Assembly (NCBI GenBank): GCA_019639055.1
Contig: JAHBSP010000001.1
Location: forward strand, 1-55,627
Direction of reading: 5' to 3'
DNA: 55,627 nt
Source of the DNA: Microbacteriaceae bacterium
Lineage (GTDB): Bacteria; Actinomycetota; Actinomycetes; Actinomycetales; Microbacteriaceae
Under the pieces are notes generated by a model, which ran no database searches, was not told the DNA's origin, and saw only the letters and a list, made by a program, of their open reading frames with translations. This document shows, in pieces, positions 32,470 to 41,498 of this stretch (positions are counted from its first letter, which is position 1; each line of letters begins with the position of its first letter). Made by a program: the position numbers and the translations under genes.

Positions 32470-33705
32470 TTAGCCAAGTTGTGAGTACATGGTGAATGTT
32501 GGTAAGTAGAGGGAGATTACAATCCCACCAACAAGCAGACCTAAAGCGCCAAGCATCAGCGGTTCAATAGTGGAAGAAAGGCGTTCTACTTTGTATTTCA
32601 CTTCTGTTTCAAAGAAGTTCGCCACTTGGGTGAGCATTTGCGGAAGCTGGCCTGAATCTTCGCCGACAGCCACAAGGTTATAAACCATCGGAGGAAACAG
32701 GCCGGAAGCAGCCATTGGAGCTGCAATTCCACGTCCAGAAGTAATTGAGTGTTCAATCTGGTCGAATGCTTCTTCAAAAACTTTATTGTTTGAAAGATCC
32801 CTAGCGATGTTTAGCGCATCAAGAATTGGAACCCCAACCTTTGTCATAAGTGCAAGTGCTCGCATAACCCGGGCAATGATCATGTGTTTTTGAACTTTAC
32901 CTAAAATGGGCAAACTCAATTTGAATCTGTCTGCGTAGAGTTTAGTGTTCTTGGAACCAGCAAATGCCTTCCAACCAAAGTAGAGACTGATGATTATCAC
33001 TGCAATTAGAGGGAGTATCCAGTAGAAGTTCCGGGAGAGAAAAACAAGGAACTGAGTAGCGGCGGGAAGTTCACTGTTGAGGTTTGAAAACATGTTCTCA
33101 AACACAGGCACCACAAAAACAATCAACGCGGCAACAATTACTAGGGTCATACTCCCAACTACTTTCGGATATGTAGTTGACGAGCGGATTTTTTCGCGAA
33201 TCTCAGAATCTGTTTCGTAGGTCTTGGCAAGATCCTGCAATGCAATATCGAGGAAGCCAGTTTCTTCACCGACTCTAATCAGGTTTATAGCAAGCGCATC
33301 GAAAATTTTAGAGTGCTCAGACATCGCCAAAGACAGCGGCATACCCAGGGCAACAGCAACGCGGATGTCTCGGAAAATTTCCTTGAGTGCCTCGCTCTCC
33401 GTTTGATGTTGAACCGCTTCGAGAGATTTAGTTATAGGAAGCCCGGCCTTATACATTGCAGCTAGTTCTAAGAATGCAGGGCTCAAATCTTTAGCTTTGA
33501 TCTTCGATTTTGAGGAGAGGTTAATTTCGGTGTTCCAGCCGGTTTTACCTACTGGAGTTAGATTAACCGGAATTAGATTCTGGTTTCTTAAACTAGCCGC
33601 AGCGTTTTCAATATTTACTGCACTTAGAGAACCTTTATGAATACGCCTGTGGCTGTCATAGGCCTTGTACTTGAATTCAGTGTAATTACTTGAAGTAGAA
33701 TTCAT
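32470..33705 (-). CDS. pilC: Type IV pilus inner-membrane platform protein PilC
   Basis: A 411-residue platform protein (GspF family). An N-terminal small domain (residues 1-60) is followed by two repeated T2SSF domains, each with cytoplasmic helices and hydrophobic segments (LVIVAALIVFVVPVFENMF, WILPLIAVIIISLYFGW, LMLGALGLLVGGIVISLYLP). The signatures AMYKAGLPITKSLEAV and FETEVKYKVERLSSTIEPL are typical. It couples the PilB motor to pilus growth. It overlaps pilB by 4 nt. Confidence 0.94.
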   Translation of the reverse strand: MNSTSSNYTEFKYKAYDSHRRIHKGSLSAVNIENAAASLRNQNLIPVNLTPVGKTGWNTEINLSSKSKIKAKDLSPAFLELAAMYKAGLPITKSLEAVQHQTESEALKEIFRDIRVAVALGMPLSLAMSEHSKIFDALAINLIRVGEETGFLDIALQDLAKTYETDSEIREKIRSSTTYPKVVGSMTLVIVAALIVFVVPVFENMFSNLNSELPAATQFLVFLSRNFYWILPLIAVIIISLYFGWKAFAGSKNTKLYADRFKLSLPILGKVQKHMIIARVMRALALMTKVGVPILDALNIARDLSNNKVFEEAFDQIEHSITSGRGIAAPMAASGLFPPMVYNLVAVGEDSGQLPQMLTQVANFFETEVKYKVERLSSTIEPLMLGALGLLVGGIVISLYLPTFTMYSQLG

Positions 33706-35363
33706 GCCGTTACCCGAAGGACTTCTTCAATAGATGTGCGTCCCTGGCGAATCTTGCGCCAACCGTCTTCGCGTAGACCGGTCATACCTTCAGAAACTGC
33801 TATTTCTCGAATTATCGAAGCTGGGAGCTGTTTGATTGAGGCATTCTCGATTTCTTCTGTTATTGGCATAACCTCGTGAATTGCGACACGACCAAAGTAT
33901 CCGGTTTCCGAGCACTGGGCGCAGCCACGTGGTTTAAATATTTCAGCCTCATAAGCATCTTCAATACCGAGCTGAGCAATGATCTCATCGGTGGCCGTGA
34001 ATGGTTCTTTACAGCGGTTGCAAAGTGCTCGTGCCAGGCGCTGTGCAACTACTGCTTCAAGGGCGCTACCTACAAGGAACGGTTCAACGCCAAGGTCAAT
34101 CAAACGGGTGATCGCACTTGGAGCATCGTTTGTGTGGAGGGTGGATAGTAACAAGTGACCGGTAAGCGCAGATTCCACAGCTATCTGGGCGGTCTCTAAG
34201 TCTCTAATCTCACCCACGAGAATAACGTCAGGGTCGGATCGAAGAATTGCGCTTAGCGCTGTACTGAAAGTTACTCCTGCGCGCTGATTTACCTGAATCT
34301 GACTTATCTTGTCGAGACGGTACTCCACAGGGTCTTCAACAGTAATTATGTTCAGGTGAGGTTTAGCAATTTCGTTCAGGGTCGCGTAAAGCGTGGTGGA
34401 TTTACCAGATCCAGTAGGGCCGGTAACCAGAATCATTCCATAGGGCTTGTGAAGTGCCTCAGTGAATCTCTTGAAGTTGGATGGGCTAAGCGCAAGCTCG
34501 CGAATAGTCAGCATACTTTCTGCACTGTCGAGAATGCGCATGACGATTTTTTCACCCCAAACGGTTGGGAGAGTAGCTACACGAAGGTTTACATTGCGAT
34601 TTTCATGGTCAAAACTTATACGACCGTCCTGAGGCTTACGCTTCTCAGCAATATCCATGTTCGCCATTATCTTCAGCCTGCTGATGACGTTGTCTTGGAT
34701 AGCGGCCTCAGCAGTTTGCATTTCGTGAAGCAGTCCGTCAATACGAAACCTAATCTTCAATTGCTTCTCGCCAGGTTCAACGTGGATGTCTGAAGCGCGG
34801 TCCTGAATAGCCTGCGAAATCATCAGGTTTACAAATCGAATAATCGGTGCATCCGCATCATCTGCGGTTACGTCTTCAAGTTCTCGGTCGTTAATTTTTG
34901 TGGCTACGCTATTGAGCGTGCTGGAAAGGTACGCTAATTCGTCGTCGCTACGCAGGTATCGATTTTGGAAACTAATCAGTGCATCCTTGGAAACGACGAC
35001 AGGAACTACGAAATCTCCCGTCATAGCGCTTACTTCATCAATCGCAAGCACATCGGTCGGGTCGAGCATTGCCAGCAGTAGTCGAGTAGGGTCTCTGCGA
35101 ATTGGTAGCACTTTCAATCGACGGCAAAGAGATGCAGTAACAGCTTGGGTTGCAGACAACTCGATATTGGTGTCGTAAAGGTCGACATACTCAGTGTCGG
35201 TGACGACTGCGATTGCTTGAGCAAGGTCTGCGCTAGTGATTAGGCCGCTGTCTACAAATACTTGCCCTGAATTAAAATTCGTTGCTTCACTGGCCAACAG
35301 TTCCTGTGCCTGCTGGTCATTAATCTTCCCTGCAAGCACTAATGCTGTGGCAATACTCTGCAT
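33702..35363 (-). CDS. pilB: Type IV pilus assembly ATPase PilB
   Basis: A 553-residue hexameric ATPase. The N-terminal GSPII_E/MshEN domain (residues 1-140) may bind a nucleotide second messenger. Walker A is GPTGSGKST at 315-323, the Asp box EDPVEY at 343-348, Walker B LVGEIRD at 382-388, and a His box STLHTND at 407. Two Cys pairs (448/451 and 481/484) form the zinc site usual in PilB. It is first in the minus-strand pilus operon. No PilT retraction ATPase is found next to it. Confidence 0.96.
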   Translation of the reverse strand: MQSIATALVLAGKINDQQAQELLASEATNFNSGQVFVDSGLITSADLAQAIAVVTDTEYVDLYDTNIELSATQAVTASLCRRLKVLPIRRDPTRLLLAMLDPTDVLAIDEVSAMTGDFVVPVVVSKDALISFQNRYLRSDDELAYLSSTLNSVATKINDRELEDVTADDADAPIIRFVNLMISQAIQDRASDIHVEPGEKQLKIRFRIDGLLHEMQTAEAAIQDNVISRLKIMANMDIAEKRKPQDGRISFDHENRNVNLRVATLPTVWGEKIVMRILDSAESMLTIRELALSPSNFKRFTEALHKPYGMILVTGPTGSGKSTTLYATLNEIAKPHLNIITVEDPVEYRLDKISQIQVNQRAGVTFSTALSAILRSDPDVILVGEIRDLETAQIAVESALTGHLLLSTLHTNDAPSAITRLIDLGVEPFLVGSALEAVVAQRLARALCNRCKEPFTATDEIIAQLGIEDAYEAEIFKPRGCAQCSETGYFGRVAIHEVMPITEEIENASIKQLPASIIREIAVSEGMTGLREDGWRKIRQGRTSIEEVLRVTA

Positions 35364-35408
35364 GTTTATTGCGTTCCTTTACTCAAAGGTATGATTTTAT
35401 TAACAATT

Positions 35409-36125
35409 CTAGATTCCGAGCGACAATCCGTCTTCTTCATACTTCTCTAATAATTCTTTACTGTTCTCACTAACTCTATTGACCCGCGTGGAAACTTTCC
35501 ATATTTGTAAACTTGCTGCGAGTGTTTTACTGCAATTAAGTGCTAATTCGAGTGATTCAGTAGGTGGTGTTTCAAGCGAGAGCCAGGGATCAACATTCTT
35601 GCTGTTTAGCATCACTGGCATACGCTCATGAATTTTTGCAGCATCCTCAACAGAGTCTTGGGTGAGAATTGTTGCGGATATTTGCCATGGTGACTTGGCA
35701 TCCTGTCGCCAAAAATCGTAAAGACCAGCGAAATAAAAATCTTCGGGATGTTTGATAGCGTAAGGTTGCTTACTGCCGGATTCAGTTTGCTGCCACTCGT
35801 ACCAAGCACTGACCGGGATTATGCATCGCCTAGTTTTCATCAGGTCTTTATAAACCGGTCCGGCGAGTGCTTTCTCGCTTCTTGCATTAATCATCCTGGC
35901 GCCAATGTTTAGAGAATCCGCCCAACTCGGAACAAGTCCCCACCTGGCACTGGAGAACCTAACCTGCCCTTGATCCTTCTCACTTTTTGTGACAATAGTT
36001 ATAGGAGTTGTTGGTGCGATATTAAATGATGGGTAGATCGGAAAATCTGCAAGATCAAACCTGGGGTTTTTAAATCTTGAAATTATTTCATTCGCACTTT
36101 CAGTGACGGCAAATCTTCCGCACAC
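35409..36125 (-). CDS. SOS response-associated peptidase (YedK/HMCES family)
   Basis: A 238-residue SRAP protein that forms a thiazolidine crosslink with abasic sites in single-stranded DNA. The catalytic Cys2 is in MCGRFAVTES; NIAPTTPI, CIIPVSAWYEWQ (Glu) and KIHERMPVML (His) complete the site. The GTG start directly follows the pabC stop (TAAGTG). Length is normal for the family. Confidence 0.94.
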   Translation of the reverse strand: MCGRFAVTESANEIISRFKNPRFDLADFPIYPSFNIAPTTPITIVTKSEKDQGQVRFSSARWGLVPSWADSLNIGARMINARSEKALAGPVYKDLMKTRRCIIPVSAWYEWQQTESGSKQPYAIKHPEDFYFAGLYDFWRQDAKSPWQISATILTQDSVEDAAKIHERMPVMLNSKNVDPWLSLETPPTESLELALNCSKTLAASLQIWKVSTRVNRVSENSKELLEKYEEDGLSLGI

Positions 36126-36917
36126 TTATTTCACCGTAGGAATTTCTTGTCGAAATAAATCGAGGACTTTTTGCCATACCGCAGCTTTTTGGCTGTCAAT
36201 TAGCACTTCTGGGCCCTCAATCCAGGAATTTACGTATCGTATCCCGTGGAGCGCATTTGCAGTCCAAACCGCTTTCCCGTGTAACTGTTCAGGGTGAGCT
36301 TCTTCTGCTTTTACTTCCACGCCTAGTCCCAATGCAATTCCTAGTATTGCTTGCACAGCCGTGCTTACCAGTTTTGGTTGCTTTTCGGTGGGGAGGCATA
36401 GCACTTCGCCATCCCACCAAAGAATGCCGGTTGTAAAACCTTCAGCGATAAATCCACTTGCATCGCAGATTATCCCTTCGTCGGCTCCCTGTTCGTTTAC
36501 GACTGCTCTTGCTTTCATCAAGCTCGTTAAATCAGGGCCTTTAATTTCAGGAAGTTTTCTGGGGTCTTCACCGTTCCAAGTAGTTATTGAGATTGAGTCT
36601 GATGTTGCAGGAATAGCGCGAATTCTAAGAATAAGACGGTTGTCTTCTATCAGATCAATTCTTGGCCAGCAATCAATAAAACTGTGGATGAGCGTTAGCG
36701 CAGAAACCCAAGCGTCCAAAGGGAAATCAAATTTCCAATATTTTGCTTGGCGAATTAGTCGGTCAAGATGTAGTTCAAGTGTTAGCGCCCGGGAGTCCCT
36801 TACTAGGAAAGATGTACTCGATTGCAGGGTTCCAGTAACGTTCTCGGCAGAGGTAGGAATCCACAATGACCCGTCCCATTCGAAAATTTCGTCTTTTGTG
36901 TCGCTGGAAATACCCAT
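36126..36917 (-). CDS. pabC: Aminodeoxychorismate lyase-like (class IV aminotransferase)
   Basis: A 263-residue fold-type IV PLP enzyme. The lysine is in IKGPDLTSLMKARAVV, followed by GADEGIICDASGFIAEGFTTGILWW, where EGFTTG replaces the usual EGTTSN. With pabB directly divergent, 4-amino-4-deoxychorismate lyase of folate synthesis is likely; a branched-chain or D-amino acid aminotransferase is less likely. The ATG at 36917 lies in a palindrome shared with pabB and has no ribosome-binding site. Confidence 0.8.
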   Translation of the reverse strand: MGISSDTKDEIFEWDGSLWIPTSAENVTGTLQSSTSFLVRDSRALTLELHLDRLIRQAKYWKFDFPLDAWVSALTLIHSFIDCWPRIDLIEDNRLILRIRAIPATSDSISITTWNGEDPRKLPEIKGPDLTSLMKARAVVNEQGADEGIICDASGFIAEGFTTGILWWDGEVLCLPTEKQPKLVSTAVQAILGIALGLGVEVKAEEAHPEQLHGKAVWTANALHGIRYVNSWIEGPEVLIDSQKAAVWQKVLDLFRQEIPTVK

Positions 36918-36931
36918 AAAGTTACTTTATG
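36915..36931. promoter_or_regulatory. Palindromic divergent leaderless promoter of pabC and pabB
   Basis: CATAAAGT-T-ACTTTATG is a perfect palindrome around one central base. Its outer triplets are the start codons of pabC (minus) and pabB (plus), only 11 nt apart. On each strand the hexamer TAAAGT lies exactly 6 nt before the start, so each gene's -10 box overlaps the first codon of the other. Confidence 0.6.
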
Positions 36932-38149
36932 ACCTTTGAATCCCTTCAACCTAAACTGGGCGAATATTTTGATATTGAGTCGCTTTTCAAAAGAGCACAC
37001 CTAACCACAAATCCGCTTGCGTGGTTTGTGGACGCTAGTGGTTCAGGCCTCAACCATTTTGCAATTGGGGAAGAGAGTGTAGATTTTCTTCCGGAAGCCC
37101 TCTACACAGATATCGATCAAGTATCGAACCCGATTCTTGAAAATCAGCGCTTTTATGGGCTAGTGACTTATGAGGGAAAACCTAGTTGGTTTTTAGCGAA
37201 CAGTTGGTTAGAGACTGATGCCGCTGGAGTGGTAACTTCGCTCAGCGGCGATTGGGGATTTCTCGCAGAACTCCCTGAAGTTGAAGAACCGGGTGTTGTC
37301 GAATTTCGAAGTCTAGAAGACAGCGATCTGGGTGGGGATTGGCGTCACAGCAAGACTGAATATCGGGAGCTGATTAAAGAGTGTCAGCGGATGTTTGCCG
37401 AAGGCGATGTCAAACAGCTGTGTCTTACAAATCTATGGGAATCACGCGCATCCATCGATGAAATAAGCACCTGGTTGCGCTTGCTCTCAACTTCAACTTC
37501 TCCCTACTGCGGATTTTTGCGGGTTGGCGGAGAAGTACTGATTAGTGCATCCCCTGAATGCTTTATTTCTATAACCAACGGCCATATCAAAACCAGTCCA
37601 ATAAAGGGAACTAGACCACGATTTGCAGACCCGGTACTGGATGAACAAATGCGGCAAGAATTAGCAGCAAGCCCTAAAGAAATCGAAGAAAACAGCACAA
37701 TAGCACAGGCCGTCGTGGATGAATTAGTTCCAGTGTGCAAACCGAATACCGCTGTGCTGACCGAATCATTAGTTGTTAGATCGTTTGCTCAGGTACACCA
37801 ACTTATTTCCACAATTGAAGGCGAACTTCTTCCTGAAGTGAACTTTAGGGAAGTTTTAGCAACAACATTCCCAGCCGGATCAATGACAGGCTTCCCTAAG
37901 GAAGTTGCGGTTCCTATTCTTGAACGTCTTGAAGCAGGAGAGCGAGGCATCTATTCTGGATGCTTTGGCTTCTTAGAGAAGGGAAGAGTTGAACTAGGGA
38001 TGGTCATCCGTTCGCTAGTAAAAACTCCTGAACGAATCTATATCGGCGCTGGAGGCGGTCTCACCGCTAAATCAGAACCCGAAGCAGAAGTTTCAGAAGC
38101 TTGGTATAAAGCAAAAGTAGTTTTGGAATCAATCGCCTGGCTGCCCTGA
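36929..38149 (+). CDS. pabB: Aminodeoxychorismate synthase component I
   Basis: A 406-residue chorismate-using enzyme that makes 4-amino-4-deoxychorismate with ammonia from PabA. The catalytic segment SPIKGTRPRFADP (with the PIKGT lysine that separates PabB from the PIAGT of TrpE), FPAGSMTGFPKEVAV, GIYSGCFGFLE and IGAGGGLTAKSEPEAE are typical. The N-terminal 110 residues are short and divergent. No glutaminase gene (pabA) is in the window. Confidence 0.88.
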   Translation: MTFESLQPKLGEYFDIESLFKRAHLTTNPLAWFVDASGSGLNHFAIGEESVDFLPEALYTDIDQVSNPILENQRFYGLVTYEGKPSWFLANSWLETDAAGVVTSLSGDWGFLAELPEVEEPGVVEFRSLEDSDLGGDWRHSKTEYRELIKECQRMFAEGDVKQLCLTNLWESRASIDEISTWLRLLSTSTSPYCGFLRVGGEVLISASPECFISITNGHIKTSPIKGTRPRFADPVLDEQMRQELAASPKEIEENSTIAQAVVDELVPVCKPNTAVLTESLVVRSFAQVHQLISTIEGELLPEVNFREVLATTFPAGSMTGFPKEVAVPILERLEAGERGIYSGCFGFLEKGRVELGMVIRSLVKTPERIYIGAGGGLTAKSEPEAEVSEAWYKAKVVLESIAWLP

Positions 38150-38213
38150 AATAGTAATCTTTGCAGGCTTAGTAAGGGGTTAACTGCCATTGCCACTGAT
38201 AACCTAGAGAATT

Positions 38214-40718
38214 GTGAAGAGTGCTGAAAATACCAACGAACGAAACGATTATGACTTCCAAACTACGCAGCCTAAATGGCAGAAAGTCTGGGAGGAACTC
38301 AAGCCGTTCAAAGTAGATTTGAGCGATTCTTCCAAACCGAAGAAATACGTTCTAGACATGTTCCCTTATCCGAGTGGGGATCTTCACATGGGGCATGCCG
38401 AGGCGTTTGCTTTTGGTGACATTATTGCTAGGTATTGGTTCCAGCGTGGATACAACGTTTTACACCCAATCGGTTGGGACTCTTTCGGGCTTCCTGCAGA
38501 AAACGCAGCTATCAAGCGTGGGGTTGATCCAAAGAAATGGACCTACGAAAATATTGCACAGCAACGCCAAAGTTTCTTCAATTACGCCTGCAGTTTTGAT
38601 TGGGATCGCGTTCTGCACACATCCGACCCCGAATATTACAAATGGAATCAATGGCTGTTCTTAAAACTTTACGAGCAAGGTCTGGCGTATAGGAAAGCAT
38701 CCTGGGTTAACTGGGATCCTGTGGATCAGACTGTGCTTGCTAATGAGCAGGTGTTAGCGGATGGTACGAGTGAACGCACTGGAGCAGTTGTTGAAAAACG
38801 CAAACTTACTCAGTGGTATTTCAAAGTCACAGACTACGCCGACAGGTTGCTGAATGATCTAGATAAGTTAGAAGGTCGCTGGCCAAACAAAGTTATTGCT
38901 ATGCAGCGTAACTGGATTGGTAGAAGCGAAGGCGCAGATATTGACTTTGTTGTTGAAGGCAGGGATGAACCAGTAACGGTATTCTCTACACGACCAGATA
39001 CCGTCTGGGGTGCTACTTTTATGGTGGTTGCGCCAGAATCTGAATTGGCTGCCGAACTGGTTTCTGAAACTGCAGACGAATACAAGGAAGCTTTTGCTGA
39101 ATACTTAGTTGCCGCCCAGCGGATGACTGAAATTGAGCGCCAAGATGCGAACCGAAAAAAGACCGGGGTTTTTATCGGTCGCTATGCTCTGCATCCAATC
39201 TCAGGTGCGAAACTACCGATTTGGGCAGCTGACTATGTGCTTGCTGACTACGGCCATGGCGCAATTATGGCAGTACCTGCTCACGACCAGCGCGACTACG
39301 ACTTTGCAGAAACATTTGACCTGCCTGTTATTCAGGTTGCAGAATTTGTCGATAAAGAAACTGGAGAAGTGCGCGAACCTGAACTTACAGATTTCCCGAT
39401 TATCGACACCGGTAAGGCGATTAACTCAGGACCGCTAGACGGGCTTTCAAAGCAGGATGCAATACAGAAAGCAATTGAAGTTTTAACCGAGCGCGGTACT
39501 GGACGCGCATCAAAAACCTATCGCTTACGCGACTGGCTAATTTCTAGACAGCGTTTCTGGGGTACGCCCATCCCTATTCTCCACGGTGAAGACGGAGAGC
39601 TTATTCCACTGCCAGAAGACCAACTGCCTTTAACTTTGCCAAGCACCGAAGGACTTGATTTAACTCCTAAAGGAAAGTCGCCTCTAGGTGGAGCCGCAGA
39701 ATGGATCAACACTACTGATCCTAGAACTGGAAAGCCGGTAAAACGCGATCCAGACACTATGGACACTTTTGTGGACTCGTCCTGGTACTTCCTGCGCTTC
39801 TTCGATCCTAACGACGACACTAAAGCGTTTGATACCGAGATTGCTGCAAACTGGATGCCCGTAGATCAGTATGTTGGTGGAGTAGAGCATGCAATTCTAC
39901 ACCTGCTTTACTCAAGGTTTATTACTAAAGCGCTTTATGACATGGGGATGTTGAAGGTTCAAGAACCTTTCACTTCACTAATTAATCAAGGCATGGTGCT
40001 TTCCAATGGCGCAAAGATGAGTAAGCGCAGTGGCGGTGTGAACCTTGCCGATGAGTTAGACAAATACGGTGTCGACGCGATTCGAATCACTATGGCATTT
40101 GCTGGCCCACCGGAAGACTCTTTTAACTGGGAAGATGTTTCCCCTGCGGGTTCTGCTAAGTTCTTGGCGCGAGCAATGCGTATCGCTAAAGATGTGACTT
40201 CTGAACCTGGAGTTGATTTCAGTAAGGGGGATGAGACACTAAGGAAAGCGACTCACAAATTCCTTGACCAGATTCCTTCGCTAATTGAGTCATTCAAATT
40301 CAATGTTTCGGTCGCAAAGCTCATGGAATTGGTGAATATCACCCGAAAGACAATTGACTCTGGTAGTGGCGCAGCTGATCCGGCTGTTCGTGAAGCTGCC
40401 GAAGCACTAACAATCGTGCTCAGCCTATTTTCCCCATACACAGCAGAGGAGATGTGGGAGATCCTCGGGTATGAGCCAACTGTTGCCCTAGTGGGGCTTC
40501 CAGAGGCAGATCCTGCACTTTTGGTTGTGGAAAGCATCACGGCTGTTGTGCAGGTCAACGGCAAGCTTCGCGCAACTCTGGAAGTGCCGGTAGGGATATC
40601 GGCTGCTGAATTAGAGGACGTGGCTCGCAATACTGCTGAGATTAAGCGCTTATTGGAGACTTCCGAGATTCGCCATGTGGTTGTTAGAGAACCTAAACTA
40701 GTCAACTTTGTTGTTTAG
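38214..40718 (+). CDS. leuS: Leucyl-tRNA synthetase
   Basis: An 834-residue class I synthetase charging tRNA-Leu. The HIGH-type motif is [14 protein letters not shown] near residue 53 and KMSKR is in [11 protein letters not shown] near 600. The editing domain ([19 protein letters not shown], and [26 protein letters not shown]) and the anticodon-binding C-terminus are complete. It is the bacterial type, with the editing domain inserted before the last part of the catalytic core. It starts with GTG; TAACCT lies 8 nt upstream. comEA-comEC-holA follow in the usual actinobacterial order. Confidence 0.97.
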   Translation: MKSAENTNERNDYDFQTTQPKWQKVWEELKPFKVDLSDSSKPKKYVLDMFPYPSGDLHMGHAEAFAFGDIIARYWFQRGYNVLHPIGWDSFGLPAENAAIKRGVDPKKWTYENIAQQRQSFFNYACSFDWDRVLHTSDPEYYKWNQWLFLKLYEQGLAYRKASWVNWDPVDQTVLANEQVLADGTSERTGAVVEKRKLTQWYFKVTDYADRLLNDLDKLEGRWPNKVIAMQRNWIGRSEGADIDFVVEGRDEPVTVFSTRPDTVWGATFMVVAPESELAAELVSETADEYKEAFAEYLVAAQRMTEIERQDANRKKTGVFIGRYALHPISGAKLPIWAADYVLADYGHGAIMAVPAHDQRDYDFAETFDLPVIQVAEFVDKETGEVREPELTDFPIIDTGKAINSGPLDGLSKQDAIQKAIEVLTERGTGRASKTYRLRDWLISRQRFWGTPIPILHGEDGELIPLPEDQLPLTLPSTEGLDLTPKGKSPLGGAAEWINTTDPRTGKPVKRDPDTMDTFVDSSWYFLRFFDPNDDTKAFDTEIAANWMPVDQYVGGVEHAILHLLYSRFITKALYDMGMLKVQEPFTSLINQGMVLSNGAKMSKRSGGVNLADELDKYGVDAIRITMAFAGPPEDSFNWEDVSPAGSAKFLARAMRIAKDVTSEPGVDFSKGDETLRKATHKFLDQIPSLIESFKFNVSVAKLMELVNITRKTIDSGSGAADPAVREAAEALTIVLSLFSPYTAEEMWEILGYEPTVALVGLPEADPALLVVESITAVVQVNGKLRATLEVPVGISAAELEDVARNTAEIKRLLETSEIRHVVVREPKLVNFVV

Positions 40719-40847
40719 GGACTAGTACCGCATTATGTGGCGCCTTTTCGTGCTGAGGCTACTCAACACTTAGCAATCAAACTGTCTTTCCACAGACAGT
40801 GGATGCTCTGATAGAAATCAGTGGCGTATCCGTGGCATAACAAGATT

Positions 40848-41498
40848 ATGTCTGAAAGATTCGCAGCGTTTCTTACCGAATGGGTGTATCCCAGAGCCAC
40901 TTTTCTTATTTGTGCAGGAATGGCTGTGGTCTCAATTTTTGCCACGCTAGTTGCGATAGTTTCCACCCCAGCATCAGGTGAAGCAGTTGTTGAAGTTGCA
41001 AGAACACCAGCAGATTCAGTTGTTGGTGAGGGACTAAAAGAAACTGAAGGACTTTCGAATGTTGAAGAGAAATCGTTAGGTCCGGTAGTGCACGTCGTTG
41101 GCGCAGTTAAAAGACCGGGATTAGTGCATGCGAAACTCGCGGACAGAGTAATAGATGCTATCGAGCTTGCTGGTGGGTTGGAGGAAGATGCTGATCAAAG
41201 TGGAATAAATTTCGCCAGGTTTATTAATGATGGTGAGCAGATCTATGTACCTAGGATTGGAGAAATCTCTGAATCGGGTGGGGCAAGTTCAACAGCAAGC
41301 GCTGGAGGGAAAATAAATCTAAATCGCGCAACAGCAAGCGATTTAGAATCACTGCCTAGAATCGGGCCAGCAACAGCATTGAAGATAATTGCTTGGCGAG
41401 ATGCAAACGGGAGTTTTACAGATTTGCATCAACTTATGAACATTGCTGGTATCGGTCAAAAGACATTTGATGGGCTTGTCGAATACATCAGTCTCTAA
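40848..41498 (+). CDS. comEA: DNA-uptake receptor ComEA
   Basis: A 216-residue protein: N-terminal membrane helix (ATFLICAGMAVVSIFATLVAIV), a linker, an SLBB domain (VHVVGAVKRPGLVHAKL) and a C-terminal helix-hairpin-helix pair (INLNRATASDLESLPRIGPA and NIAGIGQKTFDGL) that binds double-stranded DNA. It holds incoming DNA at the cell surface for transformation. The ATG at 40848 is preferred; an in-frame GTG at 40821 would add 9 residues. It overlaps comEC by 29 nt. Confidence 0.93.
   Translation: MSERFAAFLTEWVYPRATFLICAGMAVVSIFATLVAIVSTPASGEAVVEVARTPADSVVGEGLKETEGLSNVEEKSLGPVVHVVGAVKRPGLVHAKLADRVIDAIELAGGLEEDADQSGINFARFINDGEQIYVPRIGEISESGGASSTASAGGKINLNRATASDLESLPRIGPATALKIIAWRDANGSFTDLHQLMNIAGIGQKTFDGLVEYISL

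Noticed and set aside
40781..40800. Hairpin ACTGTCT/AGACAGT between leuS and comEA as terminator
   Set aside because: Only 7 bp and no T-run after it; could be a weak terminator or operator, not enough to list.
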